Shown: piece after piece, positions 1 to 7,400 of the stretch | Numbering within the stretch: position 1 is the stretch's first letter | Layout: the number at the start of each line of letters is the position of its first letter | NCBI GenBank assembly: GCA_910587925.1 | Contig: CAJUOC010000019.1 | Span: forward strand, 1 to 36,384 | DNA length: 36,384 nucleotides | Reading direction: 5' to 3' | DNA from: an uncultured Muribaculaceae bacterium | GTDB taxonomy: Bacteria > Bacteroidota > Bacteroidia > Bacteroidales > Muribaculaceae | Made by a program: the position numbers and the translations under genes | The notes under the pieces: model-generated | What the model was told of the DNA's origin: nothing | Database searches by the model: none | Seen by the model: only the letters and a program-made list of their open reading frames with translations

Positions 1-90
1 CCTCCGGGCCGCGCCGGCCGACGAGCCGGCACGTCCCTCCGGGCCGCGCCGGCCGACGAGCCGGCACGTCCCTCCGGGCCGCGCCGGCCG
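1..90. repeat. 35-bp GC-rich tandem repeat, about 2.6 copies
   Basis: Units run 1-35, 36-70 and 71-90 (partial) and are identical wherever they overlap. Each unit begins CCTCCGGGCCGCGCC and contains two copies of GCCGGC six bases apart. The repeat lies inside the open frame of the regulator just before its receiver domain. Because 35 is not a multiple of three, successive units are read in different frames; all three plus-strand frames of the unit lack stop codons. Copies may continue beyond the window edge. Confidence 0.9.
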
Positions 91-843
91 TCGATACTCT
101 TTGTCGACGACAACCGCGACCTCACCGACTTCCTGCGCGACGAGTTTGCCGCGCTGTATGACGTGCATATCGCATCCGACGGCGTGGAGGCTCTCGACAC
201 GGTGCGCGCCCATCCGGGCGACATCGACCTCATCGTCACCGACCTGATGATGCCCCGCATGGACGGTATCCAGCTCTCCCGCGCCCTCAAGGCCGACCGC
301 GCCCTGGTCGACATTCCGCTCATCATACTCACCGCCAAGCAGGATACCTCGACCATCGTGGAGGGCCTCACGCTGGGCGCCGACGACTATCTCACCAAGC
401 CCTTCAACAACGATGTGCTGCGCCTGAAAATCGCCCGCCTGCTGGCCGCCCGCGGCCGCGGCGCCCGCCGCACCCTCATCGAGCCGACGCCCGAGCCGGT
501 CAAGATCACGCCGCTCGACGAGCAGCTTGTCGAGAAGGCCGTGCGCTATGTCGAGGAAAACATGCAGCGCAGCGACCTCACCGTCGAGGAGATGAGCCGC
601 AGCATGGGTATGAGCCGTGTGCATCTGTACAAGAAGATACTGGCTCTTACGGGCAAGACCCCCATCGAGTTTATACGCGTGCTGCGCCTGAAGCGTGCCG
701 CGCAGTATCTGCGCGAGAGCCAGCTGAGCGTGGCCGAGATTGCCTATAAGCTGGGCTTCAACAATCCCAAGTACTTCAGCAAGTACTTCCGCGAGGAGTA
801 TGGCATATCTCCCTCCGACTATCAGATGAAAAATACGCTCTGA
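1..843 (+). CDS. Hybrid two-component system regulator, C-terminal part (receiver + AraC DNA-binding domain), 5'-truncated by the window edge
   Basis: The frame is open from base 1 to the stop at 841-843 (280 residues visible). No ATG, GTG or TTG lies in frame before the first strand of the receiver domain (ILFVDDNRDL), so the gene starts outside the window and a start at 163 would delete the receiver core. Receiver: acidic pair DD near residue 37, phospho-acceptor Asp81 in IVTDLMMP (codon 241-243), conserved Lys133 in LTKPF. A short linker leads to an AraC-type domain with two helix-turn-helix motifs (about residues 170-276), including the family-typical FNNPKYFSKYFREEYG. In Bacteroidota this order is the C-terminus of HTCS proteins, which have a periplasmic sensor and histidine kinase ahead of it and activate glycan utilization genes. 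The kinase part is inferred, not seen. The first 30 codons are a Pro/Arg/Ala-rich stretch encoded by a 35-bp tandem repeat. The gene is convergent with a GH128-type gene, a possible target. Confidence 0.93.
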   Translation, partial: PPGRAGRRAGTSLRAAPADEPARPSGPRRPSILFVDDNRDLTDFLRDEFAALYDVHIASDGVEALDTVRAHPGDIDLIVTDLMMPRMDGIQLSRALKADRALVDIPLIILTAKQDTSTIVEGLTLGADDYLTKPFNNDVLRLKIARLLAARGRGARRTLIEPTPEPVKITPLDEQLVEKAVRYVEENMQRSDLTVEEMSRSMGMSRVHLYKKILALTGKTPIEFIRVLRLKRAAQYLRESQLSVAEIAYKLGFNNPKYFSKYFREEYGISPSDYQMKNTL

Positions 844-901
844 AAAAAATAATAATGGGAGGCCGGTCGGCCTCCCATTATTATTTTTTTCAGAGCGTAT
901 T
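832..901. terminator. Bidirectional terminator formed by a perfect 34-bp inverted repeat
   Basis: Arms 832-865 and 868-901 are exact reverse complements separated by two bases (GT). The core is GGGAGGCCG/CGGCCTCCC, flanked by A-rich and T-rich segments that give a U-rich tail in both directions, as expected between convergent genes. The arms are longer than a terminator needs: the left arm includes the last three codons and the stop of the AraC-type regulator, and the right arm reaches the first base of the stop codon of the opposing glycosidase gene. Confidence 0.85.
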
Positions 902-2910
902 CAGAGCACCACCTTGCGGCCGGCGAAGATGTACACGCCGTGGGCCAGCCCCTCGGCCGAGCCGGTGCCGTCGTCGCCGACACTCACGGTGCAGACGGCG
1001 CGGCCGTCGATGGCGTGGAGCGGATAGCTGCCCGGAGCCATACCCTCGACGCGGATGTATCCGGCGCCGGTGGTGATGTCGGGAGTCGGTGTCGCGGCGG
1101 CCTCGACGATACCGGCCGACGCGCCTGTGACGTTGATGATGTGCACGCGGGAGTTGGTCGACTCGGTGCCGATGTACGACTTGGCCTTGATACGGTACCG
1201 GTACTTGCCGTCGACCTGAGGTATGTCTTCAAAGTGGGCGTAGTTGCCGTAGTTGTAGTCTTTGCCGGCCTCGAGAGTGGCGATGCGCTCCCACTGGTTG
1301 CGGTCGATGCGGCGCTCCAGTATGTAGCCGGTGCCGGTCTCGCCGTTGTGGTCGTAAAAGCGTATGATGACTTTGCCGCCTGAGAGCTTTGCCGACTTGA
1401 TAAAGGGCGGGGCTATCTTCCACTTGTGCTCATACTCGACGCTGCCGCGCAGGGCAGGGCGCGACTGGAAGTCGGCAAATACGCGGCCGGCCGGGGTGAG
1501 CTCGTCGACACCCTCGGTATTGGCCAGCACTATGCCGCGGGCATCTTCGACCCACGAGTAGAGCGAGTGACGCTCGATGTAGGGGCTGGCGTCGAAGGCG
1601 GGAAGTATGCTGCGGAGCCAGTCGCACTGTACTTTGGAGTTGGCCTCGGTGTGGGGGCGGGTCACCTGCTGCTCCTTACCGTCCTTGTCGAGCACGGGGC
1701 GGAAGTTGGCGTCGAGTTTGGTGCCGCTTTGGTTGGGCCACGCCTCGCCGGTCCAGTTGGCGCCATTGTTCCACTCGGTGATCCACATGGGGCGTCCGCC
1801 GTAGTAGCGTTTGCAGTTGTTCTCGATGTTTTCCACCAGGGAGGCGGCTTGCTGTGAATTCCAGTACATGTGGGTGGCCACGAAGTCGACGCGGAAGTTG
1901 AGCGAGTCGGCCATTGCCATGAATTGCTTAAGCCAGTCCTTGCTGATCTGGTCGGGGGCGGGCGAGCCTATGCGCAGGCCGTTTTTAAACATCTCGGGCC
2001 ACTGCTCCATGGCGCCGAATACCGACATGTTTGACTGGTCGGAGTGGTCGGGCTCGTTGAAGCCGAGCACACACGACACGCCTGTGCGGGTGCCGATATT
2101 CTTCCAGCTGTCCCAGCCGGCATTGTGGCGCATGGGCACATACTCGGCGTTGGTCGAGCATTCAGAGCCACCGCCCCAGTCGTAGTACCAGGTGGCGCGG
2201 GCCAGGTCGGCGTGGCTGCGGCTGCAAGTGCCTTTCTTGCCGATCCAGTCGATGCGGCACACGCGTATAAACGATGCAAACTCCAGGCCCTGCGGCATGG
2301 CCGTGATTTCAAGGTCGCCGTCTTTGGCCATGAACACGCGGGAGTGTCCCGTGCCGTTGGGATTGTTGGCAAAGGTCGCCTGATAGCCGTGGCGCAGGCG
2401 GAAAGAGCCGATATGATTGTCAAAGTCGCCGATGCCTTTCTCGGTCAGCCATGATGATTTGCCCAGGCCGGAGTCGGCGCGGTAATACACGTCGATGTCA
2501 CAATCCATCGACTTGCCGCCGAAAGCCGGCTCCATGTAGATGGTGAGGGGAGCGGCATCGACATCGGCAATGATGGCGCAGCCGCTGCCGTAGCGGGCGA
2601 TGCGGGCGCGGGCAGGGTCGTATGCGGCGCCGTCGATGGTGATGTACGGGGTGTAGGCGCCGGCATCGGCGGGCATCACGCCCTCAAGACACAGCATGGC
2701 GTGGTCGCCGCGCAGGTCTACGGTGGAGTTGGTCATGGGGTTGCGGCCGGTGATGTGCAGCTCGGCGGTGCCGCTCAGGGTGATAGCGAGGTCGGTGGCC
2801 TCGGTGATGGTCTTGCTCTGGTCGTCGACGGTCATCGTCGAGCGGTCGGCGGCCATCGCTCCGATGGCAGTGCACAGCAGCGCGGCTGCGCAGATGTAGA
2901 GGTTTTTCAT
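901..2910 (-). CDS. Secreted GH128-type glycoside hydrolase (Asl1-like catalytic core) with Fn3-like domain and C-terminal sorting-type tail
   Basis: 669 residues from the ATG at 2908-2910. This start is chosen because it opens directly into a signal peptide (MKNLYICAAALLCTAIGAMA); a longer frame starting at 2985 would bury it and run through the promoter. An N-terminal beta-rich region of about 150 residues precedes the Asl1-like glycosyl hydrolase core (GH128), recognised by CVLGFNEPD, with putative acid/base Glu286, and MWITEWNNG, with putative nucleophile Glu379. Known GH128 enzymes act on beta-1,3-glucans; the substrate here is inferred from family only. An Fn3-like module follows (about 530-620), then a short tail with GVYIFAGRKVVL that resembles type IX secretion sorting domains in degenerate form. 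The gene is monocistronic, convergent with the AraC-type regulator. Activity or surface export is not proven by sequence. Confidence 0.85.
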   Translation of the reverse strand: MKNLYICAAALLCTAIGAMAADRSTMTVDDQSKTITEATDLAITLSGTAELHITGRNPMTNSTVDLRGDHAMLCLEGVMPADAGAYTPYITIDGAAYDPARARIARYGSGCAIIADVDAAPLTIYMEPAFGGKSMDCDIDVYYRADSGLGKSSWLTEKGIGDFDNHIGSFRLRHGYQATFANNPNGTGHSRVFMAKDGDLEITAMPQGLEFASFIRVCRIDWIGKKGTCSRSHADLARATWYYDWGGGSECSTNAEYVPMRHNAGWDSWKNIGTRTGVSCVLGFNEPDHSDQSNMSVFGAMEQWPEMFKNGLRIGSPAPDQISKDWLKQFMAMADSLNFRVDFVATHMYWNSQQAASLVENIENNCKRYYGGRPMWITEWNNGANWTGEAWPNQSGTKLDANFRPVLDKDGKEQQVTRPHTEANSKVQCDWLRSILPAFDASPYIERHSLYSWVEDARGIVLANTEGVDELTPAGRVFADFQSRPALRGSVEYEHKWKIAPPFIKSAKLSGGKVIIRFYDHNGETGTGYILERRIDRNQWERIATLEAGKDYNYGNYAHFEDIPQVDGKYRYRIKAKSYIGTESTNSRVHIINVTGASAGIVEAAATPTPDITTGAGYIRVEGMAPGSYPLHAIDGRAVCTVSVGDDGTGSAEGLAHGVYIFAGRKVVL

Positions 2911-2954
2911 GGTAAATAAAGTTGATTGCAGATCTGGGGCGCCTCGGCGCGATG

Positions 2955-2988
2955 CAAATGTATACAATTTTTTGCAAACATACACAAA
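2955..2988 (-). promoter_or_regulatory. Candidate Bacteroidota promoter for the GH128-type gene
   Basis: On the minus strand a -7 element TACATTTG (2962-2955) is preceded by TTTG (2988-2985). The spacer is 22 nt, slightly longer than the usual 19-21. The TTTG is the end of the T-run that follows the terminator hairpin of the gene upstream. Confidence 0.5.
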
Positions 2989-3023
2989 AAATGCGCCGCC
3001 CCCCGATGGCGGGAGTGCGGCGC
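2985..3023 (-). terminator. Rho-independent terminator downstream of the alanine-rich protein gene
   Basis: On the minus strand GCGCCGC (3023-3017) and GCGGCGC (2999-2993) form a stem with a further C-rich/G-rich pairing inside, followed at once by ATTTTTTG. It lies after the 3055-3369 gene and before the GH128-type gene. Confidence 0.65.
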
Positions 3024-3054
3024 CTGTGCGGTGTCATCGCGCTCAGGGGCGGTG

Positions 3055-3369
3055 TCAGTCCTTGAGGCGGTCGGCGGCGCTGTGTGCCTTGTCGGCAAGA
3101 GAGTCGAGCAGCTCGCCGCCCTTCTCGAGAGCCTTGGCGGCCAGGTCGCCGGCCTTGTCTTTGAGAGTGGCGGCCTTCTCGCTCACTGTATCTTTTATCT
3201 GGTCGTAACTTGCCGATGCCGAAGCCTTGGCGGCAGCGGCTGTCTCGGCCACGTTTTCCTGAATCGATTTGCCTTCTTCCTGCGCGGCGGTCTTGGCTGC
3301 GGCGGCTGATACTTTTGCGGCGGCTGCGGAAACCTCGGCAGCGGCCTTAGCTTTTTCGGTGGGTGTCAT
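3055..3369 (-). CDS. Small alanine/lysine-rich amphipathic helical protein, function unknown
   Basis: 104 residues from the ATG at 3367-3369 (MTPTEKAKAAAEV). A TTG two codons upstream is possible but less likely. No signal peptide or membrane segment is evident. The sequence is almost entirely predicted helix with repeated AAAAK-like spacing and segments such as DKAGDLAAKALEKGGELL, giving an amphipathic coiled character like YtxH/apolipoprotein-type or LEA-like proteins. Such families include stress-related and membrane-associated proteins, but composition alone does not assign a function. It is followed by its own terminator and is divergent from the repeat protein gene at 3475. Confidence 0.7.
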   Translation of the reverse strand: MTPTEKAKAAAEVSAAAAKVSAAAAKTAAQEEGKSIQENVAETAAAAKASASASYDQIKDTVSEKAATLKDKAGDLAAKALEKGGELLDSLADKAHSAADRLKD

Positions 3370-3438
3370 AATCAATCTGTTTTAGGGTTTTGAGTATAAA
3401 CAATAGCTGCCGCATAATGTTTAAATTAAACTTAATCG

Positions 3439-3446
3439 TATATTTG
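3439..3446 (+). promoter_or_regulatory. Candidate -7 promoter element for the repeat protein / alpha-2-macroglobulin pair
   Basis: TATATTTG matches the Bacteroidota -7 consensus TAnnTTTG, 28 nt before the ATG at 3475, in an AT-rich segment. No TTTG lies at the expected -33 distance, so the assignment is tentative. Confidence 0.45.
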
Positions 3447-3474
3447 CTATCAAAAGAAGAAAACACCATACAAT

Positions 3475-4467
3475 ATGCAACCGTCTATCCGTAAAATCGC
3501 CGTCGCTCTGCTGTGCGGGGCCATGCTCATCCCGGCAGTCGATGCCCAGAACCGCGGCCGTGGCCGCGGCGACCGCCCGACCCACACGCCCACTCAGACA
3601 CCCGTGCAGCGTCCGACGCAGCGCCCGGGCCAGACCCCTCGCCCGGGCCAGAGCCAACGCCCCGGACAAGGCGGCCAGCAGCGTCCCGGTCAGAATCACG
3701 GCCAGCAGCGTCCGGGCCAGGGCAACAACAGCCAACGCCCGGGTCAGAATCACCGCCCTGACCAACGCCCCGGTCAGAATCACCGTCCCGACCAGCGCCC
3801 GGGTCAGAACCACCGCCCTGACCAGCGCCCGGGTCAGAATCACCGCCCTGACCAGCGCCCGGGTCAGAATCACCGCCCTGACCACCGTCCGGGTCAGAAT
3901 CACCGCCCCGACCACCGTCCCGGGCATAATCACCGCCCGCCGGTACATCAGGGTCATCACGGCCCGATGCGGCCCCATATGCTGCCCCCGCGGCCGTTTC
4001 ACCGCCCCGTGCCGCCTCCCGCATGGCGTCCCGCTCCCGGATGGCGCCCCTTCCGCTCAATCCTGGGCGTGACCCTCGGCTCGGCCCTCAATATCTCGGT
4101 AAACATGCTCATCAACAACGGCTATGCCGTGAGCAGCTACGGCAACAATCAGATTTGCCTGACCAATGTGCCCATGCTCGGGCTTATGTGGCCCGATGCC
4201 GTGATGTACTACAATGGCGGCGGCTCGCTGTACGGCTCGCAGTTTGTATACTCCACGCCGGGCTACAGCATGAATCAATACAATATGGCCTATACGACCC
4301 TCATCAACTCGTATGGCTCGCCCTACACCATACAGAATGTGCAGGGCGGCGGAGTCGAGGCTTCATGGTGGGGCACGGGCGGCCAGTTTATACGCCTGAG
4401 CTTCCAGCCCGAGTACTCGACGGGCGGCCAGCTGCGCTACTATACCACCCTAAGTTTCGGTAACTGA
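3475..4467 (+). CDS. Exported Pro/Gln/Arg/His-rich decapeptide-repeat protein with conserved-looking C-terminal domain
   Basis: 330 residues. A signal peptide (MQPSIRKIAVALLCGAMLIP...VDAQ) is followed by an RG- and TP-rich segment, irregular QRPGQ repeats, and then seven decapeptides of the form RPGQNHRPDQ/H (residues 88-157; the last is diverged). A His/Pro-rich stretch leads to a separate C-terminal domain (about residue 190 on) with aromatic- and Gly/Asn-rich beta-type sequence, including a hydrophobic segment near ILGVTLGSALNISVNMLI. The repeat region should be extended, cationic and disordered. The His content could bind metal or polyanions, but that is speculation. The alpha-2-macroglobulin-like gene starts 10 nt after the stop, so the two are probably co-transcribed and act together in the periplasm or envelope. 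I do not recognise a named family. Confidence 0.8.
   Translation: MQPSIRKIAVALLCGAMLIPAVDAQNRGRGRGDRPTHTPTQTPVQRPTQRPGQTPRPGQSQRPGQGGQQRPGQNHGQQRPGQGNNSQRPGQNHRPDQRPGQNHRPDQRPGQNHRPDQRPGQNHRPDQRPGQNHRPDHRPGQNHRPDHRPGHNHRPPVHQGHHGPMRPHMLPPRPFHRPVPPPAWRPAPGWRPFRSILGVTLGSALNISVNMLINNGYAVSSYGNNQICLTNVPMLGLMWPDAVMYYNGGGSLYGSQFVYSTPGYSMNQYNMAYTTLINSYGSPYTIQNVQGGGVEASWWGTGGQFIRLSFQPEYSTGGQLRYYTTLSFGN
3736..3945 (+). repeat. 30-bp in-frame tandem repeat, seven units
   Basis: Seven consecutive 30-bp units starting at 3736, each encoding RPGQNHRPD followed by Q or H; the last unit reads RPGHNHRPPV. Units differ by only a few, mostly synonymous, bases, which suggests recent expansion. Because 30 is divisible by three, copy-number change would alter protein length without breaking the frame. 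The units are contiguous with no spacers, so this is not a CRISPR array. Confidence 0.95.
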
Positions 4468-4477
4468 CACAAGACAC

Positions 4478-7400
4478 ATGAACAGATTGCTTGCGGCGAC
4501 GCTATCACTCATCGCCATCATTATGACCGCACACTCCCAGACGCTCCCGCTGGAGCCTGATTTCGCCTTCCCGCAGACGGTGATTACCGCTGCCGACAAG
4601 GTGTACAAGACCTCGACCGGCCTGCCGCGTATGCAGGCCGCCATGCAGATTGCCGTGGCCCGCGCGGCCGTCGACCCCGACTCGGCGTATACGGCGCCCG
4701 CGTTTATCGCCGCCACGGCGGTCAGCGAGAAAGACCCCGCGGTGGCCGCCCTGCTGCGGCTCTACGAGGCCCGACTGCTCGCAGGCATATACTCCGACAA
4801 CAGCTGGCGCTACAATAGTGTGCGCACTCCGCTCACTCCGCTGCCGGCCGACGTCAAGCTGTGGAGCGGCGAGCAGTTCAAGGCCCGCATCCGAGAGCTG
4901 ACCGACAGCGCCCTGTCGGAGCTGCGCCCGTGGTACGGGCGCCCCATCTCAGGCTATGCCGCGGTGGTGAAAGCCGACGATGCCCAGCGACGGCTGTACC
5001 CGTCGCTGCTCGACTTTGCCGCCGCCGCCGCGCAGACCAACCTCAGTCTGGCCGGGCTGCCCTCGGCCGCTCCCGCGCGTATGGCGATGGAGGCCACTCC
5101 CGCAGGCTCGCTGCGCCGCGCCGTGTGGCTGGTAAAGACCGAGCCGGGCATGGATGCTCTGGTCAAGGCATACGAGGCTGACCCTCACGGCGACGGAGCC
5201 GCATATCTTCTCTTCAACCTCAGCTACGGCGAGAGCAGCCGCACGGTCGATACTCTGCGCGCCTTCCTCAAGACCTATACCGGCGAGCTTGCGCCGATGC
5301 TGCGAGGCCGCCTGGCCGAGCTGACACAGCCTACTGTGCAGCTCTATACACCGCAGATTGCCATACCCGGCCGCGAAATCAAGGTGGTCGCCGCCCACAA
5401 GTATACCGACAGCATCGGCATGGTGGTGTACCGCAAGACCCCGGCTATGGGCGGGCAGAAGGAGAAACTTACCAAGGTATGTACCGTGAGCCTGCCGACC
5501 GACTCCATGCGCGAGGGTACCGACACGCTGCGGGTGACTCTCGACAAGCCCGGCTACTACTCGATGATGCCGGTGGTCAATGGCCGCAAAGACAGCTCCC
5601 GGTACAATCGCATGGATGTGCTCGTCACCGGCTATGCACCCTTTGTAGTGGAGGGCTCGGGCGACTACGCAGCCGTGGTGGCCGATATTGCCTCGGGCGC
5701 TCCGGTGGCCGACGCGCAGGTGGGTTATATCGACCGACGCTCGGGCGACCGCCGCTCTCTGGGCAAGACCGGGCGCGACGGCGACATCCGTTTCGAGATG
5801 CCAAAGTCTGACCGCTGGCGCTCGTATCCGCTCACGGTGCGCGTCGGCGGCAGCGAGATGGTGTTTACCGACGTGACAGTATCGTCCTCGTCTTCCGGCC
5901 GGGTAGGGCGGGAAAATGCGTACTACAGCGGCAATGTCTACGTCGACCGTCCCATATACCGCCCCGGCCAGCGGGTGGAGTGGAGCGCCACCTTGGTCAA
6001 AATCGACCCGGCGACCCGCTCGTCAAGCCTGGCCGCCGGAGTGGAGGTAAACATCGAAGTGACCGATGCCAATCACTCTGAGGTGATCGATATCGACAGC
6101 GTCACCGACAGCTACGGCCGTGTATGCGGTTCGTTTGAGATTCCGGCCGACCGTCTTACCGGGGCATACTCCATCGAGGTCAGTGCGCGCGACATCGTCC
6201 GAGGCAGTGCCACCACACGATTTATGGTGAGCGACTACAAGGCGCCTGTATTTGAGGTGCGCGAGCTCGTGGCCGACCGCCGCCCCGACGGCTCTGTCGA
6301 CATCACCGGCCGCGCCGTGACCTACACGGGTATGCCGGTGGCCGATGCCGCGGTGCGTGTGTCTGTAGAGCAGCAGGTGCGCTGGTGGCGCCGCTGGATA
6401 GAGAGCGACATCAACTTTAGCAAGGAGCCGTTTGAGGGTGTCACCGATGCCGAGGGCCGCTTCACGGTCAAGGTCGGCGCATCTTTTCTCAATCCTGACT
6501 TTGACTACAGGGCTTCGGTCGAGGTGACTTCCATCGCCGCCGAGGTGGCCATGGCCTCCACATACTTCACCACGGGCAAGCCTTACTCGATAGCCATGCG
6601 CGAGCTGGACGACAAGCTCTGCACCGACGCGCCCGTGGTGCTGCCGGTTTACGCCTTTGCCGGCGACGGCACGCGCGTGAAGCTGCCGGTGGAGTGGCGC
6701 CTTGCCGCCGACACCGATACAGTGACGGGCCGCTCCGAGTTGACACCCGACGGTCTTGCGCTCGACATCGACGATATCACTCCGGGCTATTACAAGCTCA
6801 GCATCGTGCCGGCCGACACGACCATGTGCGCGCCGCTCGACATCGACCGCACCCTTACTCTGTACAGCCTGCGGCGCGACGCTCTGCCCTCCGACGCCGC
6901 CCTGCTGCTGCCGCGCACCGACTTTGAGTGCGCTCCCGGGGCGTCGGCCGAGGTGACTGTCGGCGTCGGCCGCAGCCGCTATGTATATGCCGTGGAGGCC
7001 GGCGAGCACGGCCTGGGACGAGTATACAAGTATCATCTCGATGCCGGTTTCCACAAGCTGTCGCTGCCGATGCCGGCCGGCGCAGAGCAGGTGGAGTACA
7101 CGCTTATGACGGTGCTCGACGGCCGATGTGCCTATGCCGAGGTCAAGCTCACGGCTCCCGACCCGGTGAAGCTCACCATCGAGGCCGATACCATGCGCGA
7201 CCGCCTCACGCCCGGCGCGGGCGAGAGCTGGCAGCTGCGCGTGCGCCGCTCCGACGGCCGCGCAGTCGACGCCACCATGCTCGCCACCATGTACAATCAT
7301 GCCCTCGATGCTCTCTGCGGGCTCGACTGGGTGACGACGCTGCCCCGCTTCAAAAGCTATGTGTCGTCGCGCCTTTACATGCTCATGCCTTATGCGACGT

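Noticed and set aside
163..843. Start of the regulator at the first ATG (163)
   Set aside because: It would remove the first strand and acidic pair of the receiver domain; the frame is open to the window edge, so the gene is truncated there instead.
2963..2984. The second TTTG (2978-2975) as the -33 box of the GH128-type gene
   Set aside because: Its spacer to the -7 box is only 12 nt, too short for this promoter type.
2911..2985. N-terminal extension of the GH128-type protein
   Set aside because: It places non-signal sequence before a clear signal peptide and overlaps the promoter.
3736..3945. CRISPR-like 30-bp periodic repeats
   Set aside because: Units are contiguous with no spacers and encode an in-frame decapeptide.
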